A stretch of DNA of 64,000 nt from Anisodus tanguticus. Lineage: Eukaryota > Streptophyta > Magnoliopsida > Solanales > Solanaceae. The notes under the pieces are model-generated. The model saw nothing but the letters and a program-made list of their open reading frames with translations. It had not been told where the DNA came from and did not search any database. Where the stretch lies: NCBI GenBank assembly GCA_034509755.1, contig CM067539.1:56182513-56246512 (forward strand). Reading direction: 5' to 3'. Positions within the stretch are counted from its first letter, which is position 1; each line of letters opens with the position of its first letter. Made by a program: the position numbers and the translations under genes. Shown piece by piece: positions 35,546 through 47,870 of the stretch.

Positions 35546-37599
35546 GTGCAACCTAATTCAGGCTATTTAACGACTTAATAAAGTGATTTAAATTAGGGCT
35601 AGGAATAAATACAAAAAAATAGACCGTATCGATTTCGGCTGTTCAATTATTCAATTCTATTTTTTCTAAAAGTTTGATATTCGATTCGGTTCTCGGTTTT
35701 GAAATCTCGATTCTTCAGTTCTTCGGTTTAACCGAACTTTTGTAAGAATTTGTCAATTTTTATATTTCATCATTATCAAAAGATTCCATCATAACGAGAG
35801 CTTAGTGCACTAGACTGTTTTTTTCCATATCATTATCAAAAGATTCCAGCATGCATAAACATTGCAACTTATCTTTCTTTTTCCAAAAGCTTCCTCTTTC
35901 ACATTGTTAGGTAGAAAAATTTCTCTGCTGTAATTAACCAATTGGCCCCATCTAAATTTAGTTTTCACTTTTGAGAAATTTATATCCTTGTACGTACTAG
36001 AAAAAGTAGTTTTTCATCAAATACTATCCAAGCCTTTCATCTAACATAACAATCACTAGCTTCTTTAGAAAGAAAGTATGATGATTTGTATTACAATTTC
36101 TTTAGAAAGAAAGGTGCCTTTCCTCGAGCATGAATCACTTTTTGTGGTCTTATGAATCTTTAGTTATACCCTTCATGTATCATAATTTTCTTTGAGAAAC
36201 CGAAAAAACCATTTTAGAAAAATCGAACCAAACAAATCGAACTTGAAAAAATATGGATTGGACGGAACCGAACTTGTGAACTACTCCATTTGGAACGACT
36301 ATAATGTTGAGTTTGTTTCCTTTACTTACATAAACTATCATTCCCTTTGTATTGAAACACACCTTGATGTTGAGTTGATCAAATATTTAAAATCGATCGA
36401 CAACAGATGCGTGGAGGCTTTGAAAATCCATAAAAATCGATATACATGACATCTATAACAACTAATTGACACCCAAAACAAACAATCACAAAGAAGAAAT
36501 CTCAACAAACAAGCAATTCAGATACAATAATCAGAATCTAGCGATACGGAATCTACAGGTGCATCAAGACTCAAAATGCAATTAAAAAAAGCCCTTATGT
36601 TGGTATTAACCAGTTAGGATTGATGGATGTTCGATTTGTGGTATTACCACCTTGTAGTGCTCATTCAAATGGACAAAAATCAGTTCTATACAGTTGAAAC
36701 TCCCCTTCTTGAAAACCTTCTATTCTTCCCTTTTCTTCTTCACTTTTTAACTATTTCTCAGATTTTCTTCTCCTTTTTTTCATTTCTTAGATTTTTTTAC
36801 CCCTTTCTCCTTCTTCATTTCTCCATAAAACCCAGAATTTTATACGACCCCATAATAAATCCTAAAAATTACACAAACTTAGAATTTTGTAATATCATAG
36901 AATTTTATCAAAATAAAAAACTAAATGATAATCCACGCTGAAATTCAAAGATAATGGGGAAAAAAATCAAGGCTGAGCATTTTTACCGATTTAATTCTAA
37001 TTTTAGAACCCTTATTTAGATTTGTTACCCCTATTAACTTTGACCAATTTAATTAAAATCACTAATAAACGCCCTAATTAAATTAGGTAGATAAAATTAA
37101 CCACTTGGCGCTTTAACTACAATGGAATGTGTACAAGATACATCAATAGCTAAAATATAGATGTGCGTTTTAATACAAAGAGAATACTTAATAGTTTAAG
37201 TAGGTAAATGAAATAATATATAGCTGAACTGTCAAATTTGTGAAAACGTGATAGTGTAAGTATGTTTGTAACCATTAATTTAACACTTTATTATGTGTTT
37301 AGACGTTCAATCCGAATAAATGATAATTCAAATATCTAAATAAAATTTACTCATAAATTTAATCACCTTCGATTTAATCTACCAAAGTTTAATTCAGAGA
37401 ATCAGATTCAGAGCAGTACTCGACCACCACGCACCCCCCACCCCCACCCCCCACCACTTCAGTGTAGAATGGACAGTAGACACAAACACTTAAAACCAAA
37501 CAAAGAGACACTACAAAGTCAAGAGTCAAGATTAGGCAGACACTTCTGTAGTTTCAAAAAACCCAAATCACAAACAAGTTCAATTTAGGAAGAGGAAGA
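35546..37599 (+). promoter_or_regulatory. Upstream region of DWF5
   Basis: This is the roughly 2-kb region before the DWF5 start codon. It contains two stretches of the GAACCGAA/TTCGGTT type (35625-35740 and 36190-36290), which look like ends or relics of a small transposon, and a pyrimidine-rich tract (36705-36830). A C-rich tract (37425-37452) is followed by the likely 5' untranslated leader with GAGTCAAGATTAGGCAGACA. No unambiguous TATA box was fixed. Confidence 0.45.
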
Positions 37600-40500
37600 A
37601 TGGGGGAGACAAAGTTGGTGCACTCCCCATTAATCACTTATGGATCAATGCTCTCTTTGCTATCTTTCACACCCCCTTTTGTTATTCTCATGTAAGTTCC
37701 CTATTCATCCTTTTAAAAAAAAATTTGTTTTCTGTCTTTATTTGCCTTTTTCTGTCTTGGGTTTTTGTTTTCTTGAATAAAAGTTCAGATCTTTGAATGG
37801 TTGTAGTACCATGTGTAAAAGATTGGTCCTTTTGTTTTTTGTTTAGTTTTGGTTTGATCTGTTGGTTTTAGTTTAGCTGACTTTTTGTGTAATTGAATCC
37901 ATTTATCAAATACCAAACAAACAAATAACAACATATCCAGTATCCCACCAGGTGTTATTTGGGGAGTGTATAGTGTACGCAGACCTTACCCTACCTTATG
38001 AAGTTCGGGAGACTGTTTCCGAAAGAGCTTTGGCTCAAGATAAGATGCAAAGACAACAATAATAATAGGCCGTAATAACAACAATAGAGATAAATAAAGA
38101 CAATAATATAATAAGATGAATGAATTAAAGAAACAATCGAGTCATAATAGAGATCTAAAAAAATAAGCTAATGTAAAAAGATAATAATATTCCTAGTCCA
38201 AAAGAGAAATCCTCGCGGGAACCTACTAGCCCTCTACCCGGATACTCGAACTCCACACCCTCCTATCAAGGGTCATGTTCCTGCCTAATCATCTTTCCCA
38301 GGATTTCTTCAGCCTACCCCTCCCTCTCCTTAGGCCCACCCCTGCCAACCTCTCACACCTCCTCACCGGAGCATCTGCGTATCAACTCTGTACATTTGCC
38401 GAACCATCTCAACCTTCTTTCCCACATCGTGTCCACTACGGGACCACTCCCACCTTGTCCCGAATCACTTCATTCCGAGTCATATCTCTCCTGGTATGAC
38501 CGCACATCCACCTAGAATCCACATCACTACTACCTTCATCTATTGGACATGAGCTTTCTTAACTGACCAGCACTCCGCCCCATACAACATACTCGGTCTG
38601 ACCACCACTTTGTAGAACTTTCCTTAAGTCTAGGCGACACTTTCTTATCACACAACACACCTGATGTGAGCTTCCATAATACCCTTTTGGTGAATTAAGT
38701 AATTAAGCATGTCAAAAAATTACATTTATCTGTGTCTTGGATTGGGAGGCCTAAAAGAGAAAGACACCAATGGGGATGATTTTTTTCTTTTGAAGGGGAT
38801 GAAAACTAGAAATGACAATAACAAGTTAATAATTAAATATTCTAACTGTAATTAATATCGATCGATCGTGGACTAAGCTTCATTCCTAAGTGAGTTGGAT
38901 TCAGTTACATAAAGAGATCATAATGTAGCAAGTGGTGAGTCATTAAATAGGATATATAGAAAATGATGTACATTTAGACATGTGAAAGGAGTAAAAATGC
39001 TATGTAAAGAAAAATTTGCAAATTGATCTAATTGCTGTGATGTCTTTGAATGTTTTACCAACAGATGATTTATGCTGCTTTAGCTAAAGAATTTTCCAAT
39101 GTGTTATTGTACAACTGTACTATTTTTTGAATCTTAATGGGCTATGTGCAGGTGGTATACAAATGTACACGCTGATGGATCTATCTTGAAAACATTCAAT
39201 CACCTTAGGGAAAATGGCTTGCAAGGATTAATTAATATTTGGCCGAAACCTACTGCAATTGCTGGGAAGCTAATCCTTTGTTATGCTCTATTTGAGGCGG
39301 CGCTACAACTTCTTTTGCCTGGTAAAAGGGTCGAAGGCCCAATATCTCCAACTGGACATAGGCCTGTCTATAAGGTATTTGACAGTTACTCTTTACACTT
39401 CTACATTGTGCATCTTGCGTTTATAGTTTGAGTAGCTTGCCTTAGTTGAATTTATTCAAGTCATGCAAGGATTGATGTGCTTTGATTTGTCTTTGCTCTC
39501 TTCATTGTATATATGTATAACTTGCCTCTTACATCCTTTGTTTCTTGCAGGCTAATGGCATGGCAGCATATGCAGTAACATTGATCACGTATATCAGTCT
39601 CTGGTGGTAGGGACTTCACCAATTTTTGAATTTTGAATTTTGAATTTTGAGACCTTGATTCTTTATAGTATTGTTTTGTTAAATGTCACTTGCTAGCTCC
39701 AGCTTGAGATTGCACGGGTAGGATCAGTGTTTGAGACAGGAATTTCATCAAGCGAATCCAAATATTGCTCTTTTGTGTTTAGGGATTTAACAATTTGTAT
39801 TATACACATAAAAAGATTTTTCACCTATATACGCAGTATAATTTTCCGGTAAAAGGGATTCAGTTGAACTCCGTTCGATAAATGCGGCTCTGCAACTGGG
39901 AAGTATCATACACTTCTATTTGTCTACTCACTCGCACCTTGATTCTTTGTAGGATTAGGTGTTATTTTGTCGTCTTCTGCTAGTGCATCACTGCATGGAA
40001 AAGGGATGCACTGCTTTTGCTACTCACTGAATTTAATATATGTTCTGGTTCTAAGCTAAATATTTAGGTTTGACGAGTTAAAATCAGTCTTTGTGCATAT
40101 TATTAGGAGTATACTTATGTGCAAGTTCATGATTAAGTTGTTTACGTGTGTAGCTTCTTCTGTTAGTCTGTCTTTCATATTATGAAGCCTGTTCTTTACG
40201 TGGCGTTTGGAGTAGATTATAGTTGATTTTTTCTTTTGGTTATAGGAGTATTGGTTTTTGTCTTGAATTTTGTAAAATATTTGCTAGCTTTTGAGATGCG
40301 ATGAGTTTTTAATGGAGACACATGGTCAGCGAAGATTAGATGTTCTTAGAAAACCATGTCTTTTTGTAGGTTTACTACTTTTTTTGGTATACTTCTTGTA
40401 TAAGAGCGTTTCTCTGCCCACACTATTAATAAAATTTATAACTTCATAAACAAAAAAAAGTTATATGAAGTTGCTGCCATGTGACCAGGAGGTAACGGTT

Positions 40501-43500
40501 CGAGCCGTGGAAACAACCTCTTGCAGAAATGCAGGGTAAGATTGCATACAATAGACCCTTGTGGTCTGGCCCTTCCCCGGACCCCGCGCATAGCGGGAGC
40601 TTAGTGCATCGGGCTGCCTTTGAACAAAAAAAGTTGCATAAAAAATATTTTGGCGAAAAGAAGAATTGTGTTTTTGCAAAAAGGCAAAAAATTGGGCCAA
40701 CATGCTATCTCACGAAAGAAGTAAAGGGGTGAAAAGGAAAAGAAGAAGGTTCTGCCACCTTTTCACATGTTCTGTATGAAAAATGGAAGTGCTTGTTTGA
40801 TTGTTCATTTGATCTATTAGCTATTGTTTGTGAGAATGGTGCTTATTACACTCCATTAACCTCATAAGTCTATGCTCTGTAGTTATGTTTCTTTTCCCTG
40901 TGTCTTTCAGGTTTGGAATATTCAATCCTGCAATTGTTTATGACCATCTGGGCGAGATTTTTTCTACACTTATATTTGGGAGCTTAGTCTTCTGTGTTTT
41001 GTTGTATATTAAAGTAAGTATATTAACTATTTACCCTCAGTGTACCTCTTTATCTCTTATTCTTTACTTTGTATAATATCTGTCTGACACCTTGTGCTGT
41101 CATTTATAACTTATAAGGGTCATGTTGCACCATCTTCCACTGATTCCGGTTCATCAGGGAACATAATTGTCGACTTCTATTGGGTAAGCATCTTTTGAAA
41201 ATTTACACTGTGAACTTCACTACTTCATTTTGCATCTTTGTAGGAAACTTAAACTTGATGATTTTATACTACAAATTAAGTCAATGGAAGTCAAATATTC
41301 ATAACCTCTTGAACTCTTGCAGGGGATGGAGCTATATCCTCGTATTGGCAAACACTTCGATATCAAAGTCTTCACAAACTGCAGATTCGGCATGATGTCT
41401 TGGGCAGTTCTTGCTGTCACTTATTGCATAAAGCAGGTAAATGATGTAACAAAGTCCTCGATAGATTCTGCATTCCATAATTTGTGAATTTTACAAGCCC
41501 TTTTATTGGTGATACTTTGCCAGTTGTTTAGTTTTTAGGTCATGCAAGTAAGAGAGTAATAAATTTCATTTGCTTCTGTCACAAATAGACGTTTTAAAGG
41601 ACTATCAAGAGAAACACTTTTTCATATACCATTTAACAAAAGAAACAGAGGGGCATTATTTGAAGTAATAATGTTTATCCGACATGACCCTACCATAGCT
41701 TAGGTCTGCTACTTTGTACTCATTCTTTCACCACGATCCCTAAAAATCTTTACCTGGATTTGGACCGAGTGTCAATAGAAAGACATAGTCAATTTATATG
41801 AACTTCATTTTGATGTTTGACAGTTGATAGCTTGTATGACATATTCTTACCTGGCAGCATGAAGAGTATGGAAGTGTATCTGATTCCATGCTTGTAAATA
41901 CCATATTGATGTTGGTGTATGTCACAAAGTTCTTTTGGTGGGAAGCTGGGTACTGGAACACAATGGATATTGCACATGACAGAGGTTTGTGCGCACGGCG
42001 TTTTTCTTTATTGATATAGCAAGTACCTTACCAGTGTCCACAAATGCCTAAATATAATGTTCTCTGTATCTCAATTTTTTTTTGGCAGCTGGCTTTTATA
42101 TATGTTGGGGATGCTTGGTTTGGCTTCCATGCATATATACTTCTCCTGGCATGTACCTTGTTAAACAGCCTGTGAATCTTGGACTTCAGGTATTTTTGCG
42201 TCCAAGAAGAATTTGCTATATGCATATTAGATATAAATGTTATTGTCAATAACATTACTTACTGTTTATTTATACCCAACTATTTTTTTGGGTTTTGTAC
42301 TTGAGTTTTTACTTGTCTTAAACTTCTTTTTGATAACCGTGAAATCCCCGAGGGCTGGTGGGGTACAGTTCGAAGCTCAATGGATAATTGGTCCAGCCCT
42401 CTACCCCTCTCCACTTAATTACCAGGCTTTTGTCTGTGACTGTGTTCTAATCCATGACGTGCTCATATCCTGCACATCACCTGCTTAGTCTTATTTTTTT
42501 TCAACTCATTTTAAGAAATGTCGTTAGTGAACCATCTTCCACTCTAGTCCATGCATTGAAATACTCAATCACGATCGACAATCTGGTTAGAAGTAGTGCT
42601 ATACATGTAAAGGGTCTCAGGTAGCTTCTGAGATCAGATCGACTACCCTACTACCATCATTCCATCGACTAGCACAAAAGGTTGCTTAAGACAAATGACG
42701 GGGAACGTTCTTCTTGCAGAAATAATAAGAAAGTAATAGCTTTTTTTTAAAATTTCACTTAAATAGTCTTGCTGAAGGTGAAAGGTTCAAAAAAAGGCAT
42801 CATTGCACACTTTGCATTTTTAACTTTTGTAGACTGATAAATGTAGTTCAACAACACTTTTAAATCAAATGAACTTTACGAAATAATGAAGGGTGGAAAT
42901 GACGGTGATTGTTGAGCAAATGGTAGAGTACAAATTATGATAGACCATAGAAAATAGATGACTCTTCCAAAATCTCCGATAGAGTCAGAAGTTTGTGGCT
43001 TATTAATATCAAGCTTTAGAATAGTCTTGGAGATGCTAAATAAATGTACTTAGAATATTTTCCGATCCAACAAGAGTCCCTTAAAAAGTATGACAGAAGC
43101 CCCATGGCTGGCACAACCATTCTTAGCACAACAGATAATATGAAGAAATGAGACCGTTCGGCTTTCATCAAAGGTTCACATGTTCATTTCTCACCAAGCA
43201 AGCATTTCTCTCGTGGCATGGAGGTAACTTTGATGTGATGTTTTCTCGACCATACTACTTTTTTTGAGTGGTTCAACAATACTACTTTTTAAACCATTAC
43301 TTTGATAATTTATTCGGTTACCACTAATAGAAAAAAGAGCAGCCCGGTGCACTAAGCTCCCGCTATGCGCGGGGTCTGGGGAAGAAGGGCCGGACCACAA
43401 GGGTCTATTGTACGTAGCCTTACCTTGCATTTCTGCAAGAGGCTGTTTCCACGGCTTGAACCCATGACCTCCTGGTCACATGACAACAACTTTACCAGTT

Positions 43501-46425
43501 ACCACTAATAGAATATGGAAAAATTAATATACTACATTCAAATGAGTCATATAATGCTTGCATTAGGGTAGACTGTCTACATCACACCCCTTTGGCGTGT
43601 GGTCCTTCCCCGGACACTGGTAACACAAGATGCTTTGTGCACCGGGCTGCCCCCCGTTATTACTTAAAAAGATAATGTTCGATATTAGAACATTGAGTCT
43701 ACCTTCTTAAGAGGAATTAGATCATACAATCTAGGATTGTGAGAGTACTTTAGATGAGTTTTATCTTTATATTTCCAATGATATATTCCATTTGTGGTAT
43801 TTTAAATGTTTGTGTAAAGAAAAAACAAAACACGTTCTAGAATTGTCAAATGATTGAGAAAGGTTGTGTATCGAGTGTTAAACTTTTGTCAATAGGATCT
43901 ACCCTTGGGATGATGGTGTTTCACTTGACTCCCCGAAAATTGCAACCCTTTGCCCCGAGCACATCTTAGAACATTTTTAGATCAGTGTATGCAGAATTTA
44001 CCTGCCCCTCTTGGTAGCAACATACTTTTTCCAGTTAGAACTTCGATTATAAAAAAAAAAAAACTTTGATTATCCAATCTTAATAGTTTCTTATTCACCA
44101 TTTCATCATGTGATATTTGAAACTGAAAACTGTTTGTGTTGCATCAATCTACTATAAAAAAAAAACTACATATAATAGCATGGTTTGTAGAGCGCAAGCT
44201 TCATTTGCTTGTAGCGATATAACTATCTGTAAAAGTGGAGAATTATGAAGTATAATTAGTTTCCTAGTGTTCGACTTGCGAAATAATTTAATCGAGTCAA
44301 TCTTCTTCAGCTGCACTAGATAATACAACTTGGGATGGTGGATGTACTTACAGCTGATCTTTAACCAAACAACGGAAACTTACATGTAATCATTGTCCTC
44401 CTGTAGCTTTCTGCTTCTAACGAGGCAATTTTTTCTGTTTTTTCAGCTTGCCCTTTATATATTAGTAGCTGGTCTTCTCTGCATATATATCAACTATGAT
44501 TGTGATAGGCAGAGGCAAGAGTTTCGCAGAACAAATGGCAAAGCCACTGTCTGGGGAAAGGCTCCATCTAAGGTCAAATGATAGCATCTGTGATTTTATT
44601 TTTCGAATTCTCTTTCAGTTGTTCGGCGATTTCTGACTTGGTTCTTTCGTTTAATGCAGATAGTTGCCTCATACACTACTACCTCTGGTGAGAAAAAAAC
44701 CAGCCTTCTGCTGACATCAGGATGGTTAGTTCCTTTCTCTGTCTCCTGCTAATTTTTTACTTCTGCATTTTAGACGCTACAATATTGTATTTTTGTTGTG
44801 AAGGTAATAACTGTATTAAAGTCAGTGCAAAAAGTATATACATCAGTAGCCAAATTCAGCAGTTCAAAAAAACGATAATTACCCTTTTGGACCGCTCTAA
44901 AAATAATAGCCTGCAAATGTATATATAATGTATATCAAGTATAAATATATATTTAATATACATATCGTATACACTAATATACATATCATATTAAGTATAA
45001 TTATAGGAATTAATTAATCTTGGCCGACGGGCCAAAAATGAAATAAAGCCCTTCAAAAAATAATTTGTACAGTTCTGGAGAGGTTCTAATGCAGCAAAAA
45101 ATCAGCTATTCTTGTTAGTTCCCAATCATTTAGCTACCTCCTAAATTGTATACTCCAAACATTCTTTCCTATGTTAAAACTTAATAGCCAATGTGGCATC
45201 TTTATGTTGAGTTAGATTGTAAAACAATATTGTATTGCTATTTTCCTATATCACCATTCATTCTTATCGACACTGTATTTTATTGCACTTAACAATGGAT
45301 TCTGAATAAATACCATGTATATTTCAAACAAAAGCATTTAGTATTTGTTCTACTTTTCAGAGTCCTGTTTTCTAATGTCAAACATATTGATATATTTGTA
45401 TATAATACATATCAAATATTTTGCTTATGGCTGCTTGAGATACAACATCAAACATATTTTATATAATATATTTCAACCATTTTGCAGGTGGGGCTTAGCT
45501 CGCCACTTCCACTATGTTCCAGAAATATTAGCGGCGTTTTTCTGGACTGTACCAGCTCTTTTCAACCACGTAAGCATTCATTTACATCAAATATGTAAAC
45601 TCTGTATTATTTTCTTCTTTCTTTGATAGAGAAATTTCCATAATCAATTCTGTTTGCACTTTTGCGTTATGTTCTTGACATGCTGAAATCTAACATCCCT
45701 ACTTTACTTTTTCTCATACTTGCAGTTCATTCCCTACTTCTACGTCATCTTTCTAACAATCCTCCTTTTTGATCGAGCCAAAAGGGATGACGACCGATGC
45801 AAGGCAAAGTAAGTAACCCCCCCCCCCCCCCCCCTTTTTTTTTTTTTAAACCTGGATTCTTCATATGGTTCTCCACTGTACTCACAAATGCACACACTTG
45901 ATCGAATTGATTTTTTTTTTTAAAGTTTTGATCGAATTAATTAGTAATGGTCATTTATGTCTTGCTGGTTGTGCTTTTAATAAGACTTGTGAACTTGTCA
46001 ATTGCCTTTGCACGTGAACAAAATCAACTTACCATATTCTCAAAAGAATTATCCTGGCAATCGCCCTCAAGCGTAATAGACAACGGGAGATCAGGGTTCA
46101 AATCCCAATAGTAGACAAAATTAGGTGATTTTTTTCCTTTTGCCTAGGCCTTAATAGGTAGAGTCCCCGGTATATGTGCTGGTGGGAGTTAGGAGTTAGT
46201 ATCAGGTAGAGTAATGGAAGCTAGGCCAAACACCACCGTTCAAAAAGAAAACAAGTAGACCAAGATACGGAGCTATTATATATGTATTTAACCTCGTGAT
46301 TTTTGGTACATTAACTTTTCCAAGGGTCAAAAGCTAACCAAATTTTGCTGCTTTGCAGGTACGGCAAGTACTGGAAATTGTATTGCGAAAAGGTTCCTTA
46401 CAGAATTGTACCTGGAATTTACTAG
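37600..46425 (+). CDS. DWF5: Sterol delta-7 reductase (7-dehydrocholesterol reductase)
   Basis: Membrane enzyme of the ER that reduces the C7-C8 double bond of delta-5,7 sterols, late in plant sterol/brassinosteroid synthesis and also used for cholesterol. Thirteen exons join to 1305 nt (434 residues; Arabidopsis DWF5 is about 432): 37600-37691, 39152-39374, 39551-39606, 40911-41013, 41118-41183, 41323-41436, 41858-41984, 42089-42189, 44447-44572, 44660-44724, 45488-45569, 45726-45808, 46359-46425. All introns are GT-AG; the exon 9 donor (AAG|GTCAAA) is weak. Start ATGGGGGAGACA, stop TAG. The ERG4/ERG24 family signatures are present: WGMELYPRIGKHFDIKVF (from residue 180) and RAKRDDDRCKAKYGKYW followed by VPYRI near the C-terminus. 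Many hydrophobic segments fit about nine membrane passes. No stop or frameshift is seen, so the gene looks functional. Solanaceae have two close paralogues (DWF5/7-DR2 and 7-DR1); which one this is cannot be settled here. Confidence 0.95.
37911..38690 (-). mobile_element. 5'-truncated RTE-type LINE in DWF5 intron 1
   Basis: Read on the minus strand, 38690-38240 gives the C-terminal end of a plant RTE LINE protein with many breaks: VVVRPSMLYGAECWSVKKAH, HTRRDMTRNEVIRDKVGV, ADAPVRRCERLAGV and MTLDRRVWSSRIRVEG before a stop. The 3' untranslated tail runs from about 38220 to 37911, with GGAAACAGTCTCCCGAAC and GGTAAGGTCTGCGTACAC, and ends in TGTTGTTATTTGTTTG. Only about the last 0.8 kb of a LINE remains, as expected for incomplete target-primed reverse transcription. 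It lies antisense to the host gene. Confidence 0.8.
40466..40622 (+). mobile_element. Au-type SINE in DWF5 intron 3
   Basis: It contains ATGTGACCAGGAGGTAACGG with the B-box-like GGTTCGAGCCGTGG, then CTTGCAGAAATGCAGGGTAA and CCCTTCCCCGGACCCCGCGC, ending GGGCTGCCTTT. The flanks share an ACAAAAAAAGTT-type duplication. tRNA-derived, non-coding. Confidence 0.85.
43333..43497 (-). mobile_element. Au-type SINE, complete, in DWF5 intron 8
   Basis: Reverse-strand copy from AGAGCAGCCCGGTGCACTAA to TGACCTCCTGGTCACATGAC and AACTTTACC. It is flanked by a perfect 16-bp target duplication GTTACCACTAATAGAA (43317-43332 and 43498-43513), proving retroposition of this copy. Confidence 0.92.
43588..43660 (+). 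mobile_element. Au SINE partial copy
   Basis: It has GTGTGGTCCTTCCCCGGACA then TGTGCACCGGGCTGCCCCCC, the 3' third of the Au SINE with an internal change (CACTGGTAACACAAGATGC). Confidence 0.7.
46030..46240 (+). mobile_element. tRNA-derived SINE-like sequence in DWF5 intron 12
   Basis: A B-box match GGTTCAAATCC (46095-46105) sits in a T-arm-like context. It is followed by GCCTAGGCCTTAATAGGTAG and GTGCTGGTGGGAGTTAGGAG, an organisation seen in plant SINE bodies. Family not certain. Confidence 0.5.
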
Positions 46426-47381
46426 CTATTTTCGGGTTGCTAAGAATGTTTACCTTCAAACAATGAAATCGAAAAGGTGTTTGTCCCATAATATGATGTG
46501 TTTTGTAGGCTCTTGGTGTTGGTGCTTGTATACTTATTAATACTAGCAGTTTTGGGAAACTCGTTTCTATAAAATATTTAAGTTATCAAATTCCCTTTTT
46601 TATTGTTTTTCGCAGCATCAGGAAGCGTTCTGGCAAATAATTTCATTTTTTTAGACCAAGAAAAGTTGTTTTAAATTGCCCCCGAGGCTTTGGTTCAGTG
46701 GTAAGAGCGTGATGTGTCGGTTAGGTGCACGTCATGAGTTTGATCACTGCTGTGGAGTGGAGAAGAATAGAAGAGTTGGTGCATTATGTAGTGAGTTTCA
46801 AATTATACAAGAGATTTCTCGGTTATAAAAAAAAATTGTTTCAGAATTTATTGTACCTCTTCATTGATCCCTGTATAATAAAAAAAACTTTCTAAGAGCT
46901 AAGCGAAAAGCCAAACAAACAAATAAATAAAATAAAAATCCTATGCATTATTGAAGTGTTACTAAATCAGACAATAAAAAAATAGAAAAAGTACCTCAAC
47001 CGAAGCAAAGTTATCCATATTTTATTTTGTTGATCTGAATCATACATCAGTTATAAAAATGTTCTACTCCTGAAGCTGATGGTACCACCTTTCATAGCAT
47101 CGTAATATCTTTTTGTTACGTAGGTCTACTTTTAAACTAAAATATTTTAACTATCTTATAATTTAAAAACCTTTAGCTGAGATCACTTTGAGTTGGTCTT
47201 GTTGAAACTTTACATCTCTGATGTTTCCTTTTGCTTAGTCTATCCATTATTTTTAATGAATAATATTTTTTTAATTGTTTGCAATTCCGTGGAGATTTTA
47301 GACTAAAGGCATTATGATGGTATCCTTGCTCACAAAAATGGACTTTGCATAAAATGAAAGTAGAAAAAGAAAACCTATTTA
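46426..47381. other. DWF5 3' flank with tRNA-like SINE fragment
   Basis: The probable 3' untranslated region follows the TAG. A tRNA-derived segment at 46677-46760 has an A-box-like TGGTTCAGTGG (46691-46701) and a weak B box (GAGTTTGATCACT). No further gene is seen to 47381. Confidence 0.5.
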
Positions 47382-47867
47382 GGGCGTGTTCGGTACGAAG
47401 GAGAATATTTTTTTGAAAAATATTTTACCGGGAAATCTTCATATTTTCCAGGAAATAAGAAGGTTTCTTATTTATTCTTTTGCATCGAGTACGTAAGCAA
47501 AAATAAATTATCCTAAAATCATTTGTATATAATCTGACAAATACAATGGGTGGTGGTGGGTGGTGGGGGAGTGGTGGGGGAGTGGTGGTGCGTGGGGGTG
47601 GGGTTGGGGTGGCGGGTGGAGAGGGGTTTGGGGTGGTGGTGGTGGTGGGTTAGGGTGTGAGGTGAATTCGAGGTTGATGAGGAGACAATCAATGTGAAAT
47701 ATCACTTGTGAAACTTATTTTTCCTACTTCCATTAGAGAAATTATTTTACTTATTTTTAAGGAATTTATATTTCAAAAAAAGTATTTTAAATTTTTTTGA
47801 TCAATTAAACATAAAAAAATTTAAAAATACTTTTCAAAAAATATTTTGCTCTGTACCGAACACACCC
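47382..47867. mobile_element. MITE with TTA duplication and G-rich core
   Basis: The inverted ends GGGCGTGTTCGGTAC and GTACCGAACACACCC are flanked by TTA at 47379-47381 and 47868-47870, as for PIF/Harbinger elements. The core 47548-47655 is a strand-asymmetric G-rich tract of GGTGG, GGGGG and GGGGTGG units. A Pro/His-rich open frame on the other strand is an artefact of this tract. Confidence 0.8.
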
Positions 47868-47870
47868 TTA

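Larger units (their letters stand above)
42190..44446. other. Long intron 8 of DWF5 with SINE insertions
   Basis: At about 2.26 kb this is the second-largest intron after intron 3's neighbours are considered, holding one complete and one partial Au SINE plus AT-rich filler. No exon-like sequence was found inside. Confidence 0.7.

Noticed and set aside
36627..36941. Phe-rich open frame upstream of DWF5
   Set aside because: It translates a pyrimidine-rich tract and has no domain; it is more likely regulatory or neutral sequence.
46677..46760. Possible tRNA gene after DWF5
   Set aside because: The A box is good but the B box is degenerate and no cloverleaf can be formed; SINE origin is more likely.
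47508..47705. Pro/His-rich minus-strand open frame
   Set aside because: It is the complement of the G-rich MITE core, so low-complexity composition explains it.
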